64,000 nt of DNA from Spirometra erinaceieuropaei (taxonomy: Eukaryota > Platyhelminthes > Cestoda > Diphyllobothriidea > Diphyllobothriidae), in the NCBI GenBank assembly GCA_902702965.1, contig CACRXP010000394.1, positions 21,162 to 85,161 of the forward strand, written 5' to 3'. Positions within the stretch are counted from its first letter, which is position 1. Each line of letters begins with the position of its first letter. This document shows positions 11,690 through 22,811 of this stretch, in pieces. Both the position numbers and the translations under genes were made by a program. The notes under the pieces are model-generated. The model made no database searches and had not been told where the DNA came from. It saw only the letters and a list, made by a program, of their open reading frames with translations.

Positions 11690-12035
11690 AGCCCTACTCC
11701 GGGCGCCTGCTCCAACACTGCACCTACTGCACGCTCTTGCACGCGCGTACCAGTGTTAGCCCCTTTCTCGACCAATCACAGCTATACGGACCAGCCAATT
11801 AACTTCAAGGCCGACGCCGACATGCGTTCAAACGCCTGTTCTTGCGGTGCCGGACGTGTGCTCTCGTCCGGCTGCCAATTTGCTCCGACCTATTCACCAC
11901 CCATTCTGTACAGAATACAGCGCTATCTCTTAACTGCCTCCAACTGCACCACTTTTAATTTGGGACCAGGCCGGAAGGCCGCAGTAGGTAGGGCCTACCT
12001 ATAACTTAAACTGCCGTGATAAATGTACAGAGGGC
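11690..12035 (+). repeat. S interspersed repeat, copy 3
   Basis: Starts TAGTAGCCCTACTCCGGGCG and includes TCTCGACCAATCACAGC, GTCCGGCTGCCAAT, TGTACAGAATACAGCGC and TAGGGCCTACCTATAA. With copy 2 it forms a spaced inverted pair about 100 bp apart. Confidence 0.65.
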
Positions 12036-12134
12036 TGAGCCCTTTCTGTGCGTCTTCATTTCCCGCAATGCCGTGGTCACTGCTGGGCTTCCTCACTTAC
12101 GAGGAATAAAGAAATAAAGTGCGACAAATCCGTA

Positions 12135-12292
12135 TGGTATTACCGACAAAGACAAGGGAGACTGGAATGGCCATTTTTGGCTTATTAGCCGTCGTCAGCC
12201 AGTCATACCCAACCCCGAAGTGTGGAACACCCGAGGCTCGAACCCGCGACCTGTTAGTTAGAAGTCCAACGCCTTTGACCAACGGGACGAGT
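12135..12292 (-). mobile_element. T1 tRNA-derived SINE, copy c (inverted)
   Basis: Read on the minus strand, the head has an A-box-like block near 12270-12288 and the B-box complement GAGGCTCGAACCC at about 12234-12246. The tail (GACAAAGACAAGGGAGACTG) is at the low-coordinate end. Same family as 1514 and 7448. Confidence 0.75.
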
Positions 12293-14504
12293 GAGTTCCG
12301 TAGAAACGATCGGTGAGCTTCCCTTTACTATAAATCAGTATGTGTTCGTCTGAACCGCTTGTGAGAAACTCGGTGGCCTCATTTGGGTCCGAACCAACAA
12401 CAGCAAGTTTAGGGTTTGAGTAGAGCTAACGCGCATGAATTATACAGATCTGCCAAAGCATGTGAATTCTTGATAAAAGCACAACGACTTCTGCAGGTGA
12501 TGGGAGAGGAAAGATGACGATTCAACTTTCGTTACGCCGTTTTTTCGTGTGATGGCGTTGGCGGTGGCTTGTCTCAGTAACTAGTCAGCACATGAGGCGT
12601 GACTGGTTGAGACTGTATGGTAGTGGTTGCTCGGTTGTCGGCCGGTCCTCTGTCGGTATCAGCCGCTATCGCTCCAGGCATTTGCGATGCTCTTGTTTTC
12701 GCATCTTTAAAGGCAGTGGCGCAGAACGCGTCAAACGCGAGGGTGGTCAATGTGCCGATTATTTAAATTAGTATCTGAACATCACATTCCCGCCTTCAGT
12801 TACGTTGGCTTGGGGTTAAAAGTGTAGCAGTTGAACGTGCGACTACCAAGAAGACAGAAACAAAATTATCTCGGATGTAGTCGCCTGATTATTGCAGCAG
12901 CCGACACCGGTCAGGTCCACAATGTTTCTGAAAAAAAAACTTGAACAAAAGAGATAGGTACTCCGGTGATAGCACGTTCGGACGATAACTCCTCGCAGCC
13001 GGGGTCTGAGTTTTGGCCTGAATCTGTATGGTCCACTTTTCTTTTCGTGACATACAAGTCACTTTGTGACAAGCTACCTCCAACTGCGTTTTCCCCATCA
13101 GTGGGTACTTTGAGGGGCCCAGGTAAAAAGGGCCGATGAGGTCGACTGTAGAAAGTTCTCGAAGATTCAAACTCAGCCACGTCTAGCAGTCGCGGGCTCG
13201 GATCGCGTCCGGGGCAGCATTTTGTGGCGGTTAGGATAATGGGCATACCCCCAGCAACCACATTTCCAATACCCAGCTCCATATGCGAAAAGAAGTGGAG
13301 AGAGACACCTATAGGAGGCGCTTACTCCGTACGTCGGCCCGAAGGTTGTTTGTAACCTGGACCCGCGACCGGACCTACATAGGCATCATGTGAGACATGC
13401 GACGGACCATTTGCGTCTCACGTGAAAGCCAGTTAGCGTCAACTTGTCGGATTGATTAGGTGTCTCCAGAGTTTGTGAACTTTTGTCGTTGAGCGTCCTC
13501 GCAGCTTCATGTCCACGTGTTCATCCACCCGAAAACGGCAGTCACGTGAACCCTTGTCTCGGCATGTGGACCGCGATGCAAGGCGCTTGAGGTGCCTACA
13601 GGGCTAACATTAAAAAAACGCAGCAAAAACATGTGAATAGACTGAGGAATTTTGCATGCTCTCAAGGTCACGCCGGCTGTTGCATCAAATCAAAATGGAT
13701 CTTCCGTGACAGGGATGGAGGATTAGGCAGTGCCAGCAAAGCGTTCGTCTTCCTTGAATTCCAGCAGGGAAGCCTCTTATGCTTTAGCGTAACTGTTAAC
13801 AGATGATCTGTCACCACCCTGAGATCGGTTCCGTCCATGGAGTCAGAATAGAAGTCGAAAGGTGTGCTCCACTGCCCGATGAATAATAACATTTCGACCG
13901 TCGTGAGCGGCAACATCCAGGGGGAGCCCCACGGAGTAGACGCAGCACCGATGACTTGCATGTGAGTTTGCTTTTAGTAAAATATGCTTGTGTAGCATCC
14001 GTTACTCTCCCTCCCTCTCTTCGGTGGCAAGGCAACGTCAAGACGACCGCGCGCAACCCGCCAATGCGTGCTACACACGCACACACGAACTGCTTTCCAC
14101 TCCAGATGTACCAGGCTATATTTTGCGGGGGTCTCGGATCTCTTACGTGCAAGAACGTCACAAAGGTCGTATTAATATGGAGCTGTTCCAGCCTGACCCC
14201 CGGTCATGGGAATGACTAATTTCTACTGTCAGTTTGTGACCTAGGACGAGGTTTGGCCCTGCAGCCGCACTTGGCGTTGACTTGCCTACTGAATAATATT
14301 TAGTAGGTGTGATTACTTTAACTATTAGAGTGGGAGAGGGATGATAGCGAGAGAAATTCGCTTTTTTGGTAACCTTCCAAGTCATGGTGCAGCTCTCGAG
14401 TAAAATTTTCGTGACCTTTATATTTTGCCTACTTACTTTGGGCTTCATTTTATAAGTAAAGATCCTCTGTAGAGCACTCCTACAAATGTTAAAATAACTT
14501 TAAG
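12293..14504. other. No gene; possible decayed retroelement scraps
   Basis: On the minus strand near 13760-13830 there is a short stretch (RVVTDHLLTVTLKHK) resembling the Ty3/gypsy RNase H motif, but it stands alone. A diverged reversed R-like block (CGACCGTCGTGAGCGG) is at about 13897. Other frames are unrecognised. Confidence 0.3.
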
Positions 14505-14769
14505 AGAAGGCGAAGGCACGATCACTGGGACAGTAGGTTTATTTGCCTGAGCTTTCGAACTCGAACTAGAGTTCATCATCAGAGACTACTCAAGTGCAGC
14601 ACAAACCCTACCTAGCCACGGACGTACTCCCCCTCCCCCCCGCAAGGACGAAGGATATAAATGTTCACAATTTTCTGCACCCGAGTAGTCTCTGATGTTG
14701 AACTCTAGTTCGAGTTCGAAAGCTCAGGCAAATAAACCTACTGTCCCAGTGATCGTGCCTTCGCCTTCT
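14505..14769. mobile_element. Hairpin element with near-perfect 87-bp arms
   Basis: The left arm (14505-14591) and right arm (14683-14769) are reverse complements with one mismatch that I can find, around a 91-bp spacer. Outer ends are AGAAGGCGAAGG and CCTTCGCCTTCT; TTTAA occurs on both flanks (left TTTAAG, right TTTAAA), a possible target duplication. Inside each arm, reading outward, is CTGATG(A/T), a GAACTC/GAGTTC stem and GAAA, the order of a hammerhead ribozyme core (right arm: CTGATG at 14692, GAAA at 14718), then CAAATAAA. Penelope-like elements are known to carry hammerhead motifs in their terminal repeats, so this may derive from one. No coding capacity. Confidence 0.8.
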
Positions 14770-16089
14770 TTTAAACAAGAACCTGGGATGCCCATATTCT
14801 CTTCCATTTGTTAAAATAACTGTCGCTTTATTTTGTCAGAGCTAATTTAAACAAGGGCAAGTACTTCGAAGTGACTCTCACTCAAATGCATATGACATCC
14901 GCGCATTCATACATCATGTGGCGCTGTTTTGTACGAACAGTCTGAATTAAATGCAGCGACTGACCAATCGCTGAAACATGACGAAATTAAAACGATCAGA
15001 TCGGGGTAACCCAGACGTTGTGCATCTTAATTTTTAGCCTGTCGCGCTATATAAAAAGCCTTTTTTCATACAGAATACGCTTCTACGTTACTTCAGCAAA
15101 TAAAGGGTCGCACGCCTGTGTTGAAACCAAGGTTGTTTTGCATTCGTAAGTCTTTCGTTTGCGTCAGAAAAATGATTAGAATTAATAATGTAAGTGTAAT
15201 GGCAGGCATGATTCCTAAATTATCTCCCTAACTTTTCCTAGAAAAAAGATAATGGAAATGGAAGTTCATTTGTGAAATACCCTAACAGAGCACTTTTAGT
15301 GTGAAAACATAGTACGGAAGCGCTATATTTGATCTGTAGCACGGTCATCGCAGGCCTTTCCTGTGGATGATTGAAATCGTCATCTGTGGAATAAATGAAC
15401 GTCCGTGAACTCACTGAATCTGCAACAGCTCCTATTGCTGTCCCATTTTAACAGTTTCGGCAAGTTAAAACCACAGAAAGTAGTTTTTTAGGAGATCGAT
15501 CAGGAACACCACAAGTTACAAGGCGTTTCTTCAGTCTCAACGAGCTCTACCGTCACCAGAAGGCATACAGTAATTTGCCGCAATAAAACTTACTAATACA
15601 CAGAAAGTAGCCCGCGCATGCTCTCCTCGGCCACATATCTACTGACCAGCCACAACCTATGACCTGATGAAGGCATTTATTCCTGTGACGTCTCCAGCTA
15701 GAAAACCTAGCAAAATATCCTCTGCCAGCAGGACCGAGCAGCTGACTGGCTGCCATGTGCAGCTTATGCTACTCGCTGGAGGATGTTTAGCGCGAGGCCT
15801 ATCAGAAAGGGGTATTTAAACACTTCCGTTTTAAACATTTCCCACTCTAGAAAGCTAATGGAAGGACAGGGGAAGACGAACTCGCCCCCTCCCCATTCTC
15901 GTGGTCGTGTTGATTTCCAGGGAAATTGGGATTAGCGTTAATGTTAGGGTTAAGCTTAAGCTCATGATTGAGCTTGGTGTTTGAATAGAGTGGGTGTTAG
16001 GACACGGGAACATTTCCCCCTCCTGAATTTTTGAGCAAGACTATCTCATGACCTTAAACTGTAATGATACTCTAGCCACTACTACCTTC
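14770..16089. other. No recognisable feature
   Basis: AT-rich intergenic sequence with no domain-bearing frame and no repeat I can pair within the window. Confidence 0.45.
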
Positions 16090-16380
16090 GAGCTCAATCT
16101 CGAATGGAATGAGAAAGGGTGGGACGCCAGCTGCGAAAATAGTGTATTCTGCATAGAGTAGCTGGAGACGGGATTGGAGTAGGTTGGCAGCCGGACGAGG
16201 ACACGTCAGGCGTCGGGAGAGCTCCTTAGGCGAGAGCAAGTCTAACTAGACCTCGAAGATGATTGGCTGGTTCGGACAGCCGTGATTGGTCGAGAATCAA
16301 ACTGCCAGTAATGCGTGCGCGCAAGTACTCGCGAGAGGCGCAGCATTGCAACGAACGCCCTGAGTAGGTCCCCTACAAGA
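16090..16380 (-). repeat. S interspersed repeat, copy 4 (inverted)
   Basis: Blocks TTGGCAGCCGGACGAGGACA, TGATTGGCTGGTTCGGACAG, CCGTGATTGGTCGAGAATC and CTGAGTAGGTCCCCTAC match S copy 3 in reverse complement. Confidence 0.65.
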
Positions 16381-17559
16381 CCACCTGTATTACCGGGGGA
16401 TTCCTACTTGCTTGCCCTACCGAATCATCATTCTCAACCAGCCCGTTTACCGATTTATTGGTGGCCTTTCGCCAGTTTTCATACATTTCATGAGTCGTTT
16501 CGCCTACGCGGCCGACGGCGAAGCTTAGGTGAGAGTAATCAGATGGAGCATGTGATAAAGTCCGCACTGTCCTGGTAGCGAACCCGCGCTAAATGACACC
16601 TTCCTCCAGCCAGTCCACTATCTCTGGTCAAAGCACAAATGTACCGAAAATTGTTAAATATTCCGCCAAATCTGACTCTAACAGACATAATCTTTCCTTA
16701 TTTACTACCTTCACTGCGCCGTAAGATCATAGACTGAACAAATTTGTCGAATATAAATGTCAGAACCATGAAATTAGAACCCGTCGCAATAATACATGTG
16801 TTAGGTCTCCCTGTCGATGAATGAAAGATTGAATAAGATCAGCAACTTTTCATCAAAGGAATTACATCCTTGAAGTATAGAGGTTGAGTCCGTATAGAAT
16901 GTTGGAGACCCCGGGGGCCTCTATTGTTTGCATTTTCACAGTTCAGAAAAGGCTGATTATTCCTTCTACCCAGGCATTTATAGTTCTCTCTATCTTAACA
17001 TCCCGATGAATCTCAACGTTGTAGCCACGGGTCAGTTAAATGTCGTTTGTTCCCTTCTACGAGTGCATACACTATTTAAGATAAACTTTTTGAGGACTGT
17101 TCAGATTTCGAAGTTTTTCCCTTGTTTAAAAGGACTGCTGCCCACTTTCTGAATTCTGAACAGCCTCAAAAATTTTGGACACTGGATCCAACCAATTTCG
17201 CTTCCGCAGCAATGAAATTGCCAAAATTTAATGTCACTCTCCGGTCCCAGCCCTCCGCTAAAACCGCGATTCTCTCCGCTGTTTGTCATGTCAACGGTGA
17301 ATCTATCAAAGACCGATGGTTTCCAACTTAAATGGAGAACAGGTAAATGGACAAGCCTTTACTGAGACAGTGAACTTACAGGCAGCACCACAATCAGTTG
17401 CAGCTAGCGTTCCAACCAGACCAGTGTCAACCGAACTGCATGTGTCCGAATTTCGTCCTCCTGCGTCTAATCAGCGAAGAGGGAGGTATAGATCGGCGTC
17501 ATGGTGCTACAAGTCAGTGGTTGAAACAGGCGCGATGAGTATATGCTGAAGCTCATAAC
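16381..17559. other. No recognisable feature
   Basis: Only short unassignable frames; it ends where the minus-strand RTE-like element begins to be recognisable. Confidence 0.4.
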
Positions 17560-20340
17560 ACTGACACGTTAGTCTCGTAGGATGGATGCGCAAACACCCA
17601 ACCGGGCCGATGCATTATATAAATGTGCAGTGGCAGTAAATGCAGGATGGAACTATGTCTGGTGAGCTGGCGGTGTGGCAATGCTATTGGTGGTGAGGAA
17701 TTTGATGGTGCTAGTGGTAGAGAATTTTGTGGGTGTAGAAGGTAAGTTTGTCATTATGGGCTTACGGTGAATCTCCCTGCCATAAATATGCAAATGGCCG
17801 ATTACACTCATGCAGTGCTTGAATACCCCTGGGCATTCTATGTAGGTGGGACACCTGTGACGGATTTATGTCGGGGTTATAGGCGCTCGTTCACGGGTAT
17901 CTGCATGATAGACACGAAAATGACCGACCAGGCCAATCCGTGGTAAGAACGTGCGATTACAATGGTAACAGGTTGGAAGTGGGTCCACATAGCTGGTGGT
18001 ATATCGGTAAGAACATCCTAACTGGGTGCTACTTATGGTGGAATATTGTGAAATGAGAGACGAGTTTAGTTGCATTGGCACTTCACTTCACTTCACTGGC
18101 ACCATGATTGTACCTATCTCGGCCTAGCGTATACACTGAGGACCCCTAGGATTTTTCCCGTCTTTCGTCTTCAGTATTCTTCGGATGCAGCTGCGGTGAA
18201 AATGACTGAGTCTTCTTGCTTGTCCACGTTTTCACTCCGTAAAGAATGTTCTCAGGATACCGCGACTGTTTCAGATGGAGTGCTTTAGCTGACCAAAATC
18301 GTAATAGGTTTTAGAAAATCCGACTTGCGATTCCGTTGGCGACCTTGATGTTTCTTGAAATGTTACTCCAATGATACGCGGATTTGTTCACTGTTGTGAG
18401 GAAGTGTTGTTGAGATCGATGCAGGGTTCGGTGTAGTCGCCGGTTGGTGCATGATCACTGTCGCCTCCGTGCCAATGGTCAGCCTGAAGTTAGAACGATC
18501 GGAGACGAAGAGTTTCACACTCCACTGCTTCCGTTGTGGCATTTTGCGCCCAGTAAGTTGGTAACAATAGGCCGTGTAATTTGGCCTTGCGAACCCTCGA
18601 AGATGCCTTCAGACGATGGATGGTGAAGAAGTTTGGTTCAGTGACTGTTGTCGATCCACGGCAGCTTCTCACGGTTAGCGTCTACGAGCATGACGGGGAA
18701 TAGGGGAATGAATAGGGTGGAAGCGTGTACGTGTTAGGTACCGTGAATGCTTCAGAGATTGCCCCCTTTTCCGTGACACTAGCCATCATACAGTCGTTAA
18801 GTTGTTATATCACTTGAGCAAATCGTTCAGGACAACGGAATCTCAGTATGGTTTTCCAAGGACCACTGGAATTCACTGCGCCGAAGGCCTATGTAACATC
18901 GACGAAAAGGGTATAGGAGTTGATCCTCAGTTTCTGGCATTTCTCATGCAGTTGGCCAGCCAGGAAGGTATTGTCCGTAGTTTCGCTGTGTTTTATAGAA
19001 TCCGCACTGCGTTTTGGAATGAATCCTGCCCTAGCAATGCGTTCAGGTCGTGGAGTAGGAAGCGGACAAAAGAGTTTTCCCACGATATAAAAAGGGAGAC
19101 GCCTCTGTGGTTATCCCGAATTCCCCGATTAACTTTTCATTTGTAAGTGTTCACGCTGGTGGCATCCTCAAAGCCTTGGAAGGTGTGTGTTTGCCGCCAG
19201 ATTTCCTGGAAAAGTGTCGTACGCCCGTACTTGCAGACTTCGACTTGTATTGCATCTCCTGTCCGCGCTGTTCAACTGATTTAATTATTCCAATGATGGA
19301 AGGCTACTGTTGGTTCTTTAGGTCATGTAGCTCGGAGAGGAGGGTGCGGATTTCCTAGTCATTGTCATCAAACCTCTCCTGGTCCTGACGACTTGAGCGG
19401 CCGAAGGCCTCCTTCGCGGCACCCTGGATTGCATACTACATCACCCTTAACTGGATTTAAACATTTGTTTTTGCCTTCAGGGATTTCATTTCTTCCAGTT
19501 TGATATTTATGCATCTACAAAAATTCAGTCGGCGCTCAGCCAGGACATGCAATGTGATATAACTTACCGGATGCTAACTCACCCTGAGATCGCCTGCGCG
19601 AGTGCAGTTGATGCCTCATCTTGGAAATGACATTCCGCTGATCCGTCTAGCAGTCAATACCACGCATTGCTTTCAGCACGAACACGAGGGAGCATCCACT
19701 TTTCCTTCTCCCGCATCGGGAGACGGAATGGATTGTTGGTCAGGAGACGGATGTGTTCCTTGCAGGCCTACAGAAGGAGGAGTTCATTTTTGTTGCAAGT
19801 GTTGATCCCATGCCGTTCGAGCTCATCTTAGCGGGTGGAATAAACCTGACGACGCAGTCATTGAGATCACTAAGGATAACCTATTTGTCCGCCCTCAACA
19901 CAGTTGTTAGAAGGCGTGTAGGTCTTCGTAGAACTTATTCTTCACGTCCTGGGGGTTGGCCACTGAGGGAGCATAAACGCTGATAATGGTGGCGACTTTG
20001 TTCTCACGGAGTAGAAGCTTCATTCTCAAGAGACGGTCATTGACGCACTGTGATAGGCAGAACAGCCGTCTCACGATGTCGTTCCTGAGCACGAATGTGG
20101 ATCCGGTTCCCTGTCGCTCTGCTCTTAGACGTTCCTTCCGGAAGATTTGATTGGCCAGGGAATGAAGTATTTCTGAACGATGTCCCACTCTGTGCCTACT
20201 TGCCTGATTTAAGTAGCTTAGGAAACGTAATCTCTGAGGCTCATTGCTGTAAACAGCGCCTACTCTACTCTGTCTGATTAGCATCCAGTCGACGGACGTC
20301 TTATATAACGATGCTGAGGGACTTCATCATCTACAGCCGG
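17560..20340 (-). pseudogene. Decayed RTE-like non-LTR retrotransposon with C-terminal zinc fingers
   Basis: Read from high to low coordinate. The apurinic-type endonuclease is at about 20340-19600, with FVLRNDIVRRLFCL, INDRL-like VNDRLLRMKLLLRENK, FYEDLHAF, RLLTNNPFRLPMREKEKW and VISKMR. The reverse transcriptase is at about 19150-18780, with QCGFYKTQRNYG, an EKCQKLR-like stretch and RCPERFAQV. Downstream are zinc-finger-like units: TCYHCNRTFLPRIGLVGHF (about 17915-17975), a decayed second near 17790-17850 and a third near 17590-17650 (CIYCHCTFI then GPVGCLRIH). The frame is broken by many stops and shifts, so the copy is dead. Flatworm RTE-like proteins commonly end in such GLVGH fingers. 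The YADD catalytic box was not found and may be deleted. The 5' and 3' edges are approximate. Confidence 0.85.
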
Positions 20341-22811
20341 TTCCACAATAGTCACCGACAAGGTAGCTGAAAAGCGTCCTTTGCTCTTTCTTCATGCTGC
20401 CGACTGCCAATCCACCTAATGAATCCCAGCTGTTGACGGTGAGCCCTTTTTTTCGATAACAGCGTGAAGACTGTAGGTTTGTTACGTCTGAGCATTAAAT
20501 GTACTCAGAAAACAACCCTCGACTTGAAGAAAAAACAGAAGTCTCTAGAATGTGGACTCAATTGTATACAGAACCTTGAAATACCCTTTCGAGCGGCAGT
20601 GGTTGCTGGCAAGGCCAGAACATGTGTTGATGATGTAGGGTCGTGCACGAGAGAGAGAGAGAGAGAGAGAAAATGAGTGAGACAAGCAGTGACAGCTAAT
20701 GTAATAGGTTTGTGGGGAGCAAATTCAAATGTTGTCCAACTGGTGTGTGTTGCATTGGCTGAAGGGTGGTGTGTCTATTAGCTTAGGTTGCACTTGCCCA
20801 GGCCGGCCGTGGCATGTTCAAGTGGCACATAGGCGGCTGCCACTGTATGGACGCACCTGTGTCCGAACTGACGTCGGTCGAGTGGCTGCAGGTCAAAGCG
20901 TCTGGAGGCGCTCGCTACAAGGGGCTGAGTGACCTTGAGGTAGCGATGCCCTGAGCAAGGACGCCAGACAACAATGGCGAACGTTGGCATCATGTTGTCC
21001 TTGGGAAACACTACTGTCCATTGTGTTAGCTCCGTAGGATGGATTCGTTCCAAATCCAACGTAAGGTGCTTAGACCTCCGTAGTGAATCCCTACATTTAT
21101 AGCTTCGCCTTGGGCACCTGCTAGGGCATATATGGCAGTAATCAGCCGATTTTCTACCGATGAACAATAAAATCGGATGAAGGCTGCCGGTGAGCTTCCT
21201 AGTCCTTCTTTTGTTTTCCGATAGTCAACCGTTAGTCCGCGGTTAAGCGGCCACCGTCGTTAATATCAGCAACAAATCATCCTTCTCTTGTTTTCTGACA
21301 TTGCTCCGGTTAGGAGCTTCATGTTCCTCCTTGGTTTCAGCCGATTTTTTTATTAGTCACTCATTTGATCGCGTAAAACGGTTCACACAATCATCCGCGG
21401 CTGCTGACATCGTGCGCCTATGGACCCATGGAAGCAAACACGTTTATGCCAGGTCACGTATGCGGCCTGCACTCGTAAAGGCCCGTCACACGTTTATCAT
21501 ACCCAGCTGTGGACTTAGGTGTACTCCTCACGCCCTGGCCAGTTCATGGGTCCGTCGGATTTGCGCAGGCACGTCCAGTGGTGGTCCGGCTAGCAGGATG
21601 TAGCCTTCATGCTGAACAGGAATCTGTGGAGCCTTATGTGTAGCCTTGATGCCGTGGCGTGTTGCGTTTGGCGCGGACTGTCGGCGTACTGTTTATGGGT
21701 TCTTCTTACCGCAATGGTCGTGCCTGCTCTATCAGACCCATTTAATGTCCCCTATGTTACAGCTTCATGCGTGCTGATTTTAGGTGGAGAATGTGCTGCG
21801 GAATATTCTTGTCAGTATAAGACTGCGAAACGTCCCTACAGACACAATGGCGAATTGGGTGAGTCTTTAAAACTACAAGGTGGCTCTCCACCCACGGCAT
21901 CCCAACGCAACTCTACACCAATACAGGTCTAAGTCAAGACCCATGGACTTTCCAAGTTCCTGAGATACCGCCCTATATTTTTTGCGTTCTCGATGGGATC
22001 TGCGTGGAAAAAAATCCAGATAGCGTCCATGTATTCAGGATATCCGGATGGACTCCTGGAGTCGTCACCAAACTTTTTAAACGCAAAACATTTACCTTAC
22101 ATTTTGGACCTGTTGTGTCTACGATTTCTTCGCCTGCTGAGTTTAACCAATCCCGAAGTGCGATCAAGAGTATAAGAGAACATTGAAGACATATTGAATT
22201 TCTTGAACGCTTTGGTGGTCGTTGGTTGGAAGCGCAGGTAGAGCGATCACAGGTTCTGGATGCGAAGGGCCTCTCACCAGACTTATCTTCCAACGAGGTT
22301 CCGTCGCTGGCCGTACTATTACAGTTAGCTTGCTGAGACTCCATAAACTTCGACATGATATAATAGGTATAATTTCGCTTTCGATGTTATAACGAATACG
22401 TCGGCTTGTATATGACGAATTAAAGTGAGTATTCAAAACTCAATAGGCGAAAAAGTACTTACATTCCGATGAAATTTGTGGAATTTAATCAGAAGCGACT
22501 TAGCACTTTGCAGATCTCGTGGGACTTGAATAACTGCAGACCTTGAAGGATTTTGAGCGACTGGTTTCCTAGGCTGTATAGCCGCGATTCGGTTGCGTTG
22601 TCAGTTGGGCCGGGCTGATAAAATAATTCACTTACTCGAGGTTCCTGGCGAATTTCGATGCGTGAAAAAAATATTCCAAAATGCACAAAGCAATTCTCTG
22701 CGTACGTTTCCAGAATCAATGTCAGAGACGGTAACTGTGAAATGGTAACCAAGTTGAAATAGTCCCAGTTGGAGCGCAGAATAATTCCGTCGTGCTTAGT
22801 CGGGCTCTCGT
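20341..22811. other. No gene; simple repeat near 20649
   Basis: No recognisable coding sequence. Frames up to 129 codons are unassigned and overlap one another. Probably decayed repeats and intergenic DNA. Confidence 0.4.
20649..20670. repeat. (GA)n microsatellite
   Basis: Eleven uninterrupted GA dinucleotides. Confidence 0.95.

Noticed and set aside
13668..13961. Possible Ty3/gypsy RNase H (TDHLLTVTLKHK)
   Set aside because: One short motif with no neighbouring RT, integrase or LTR; too little to call.
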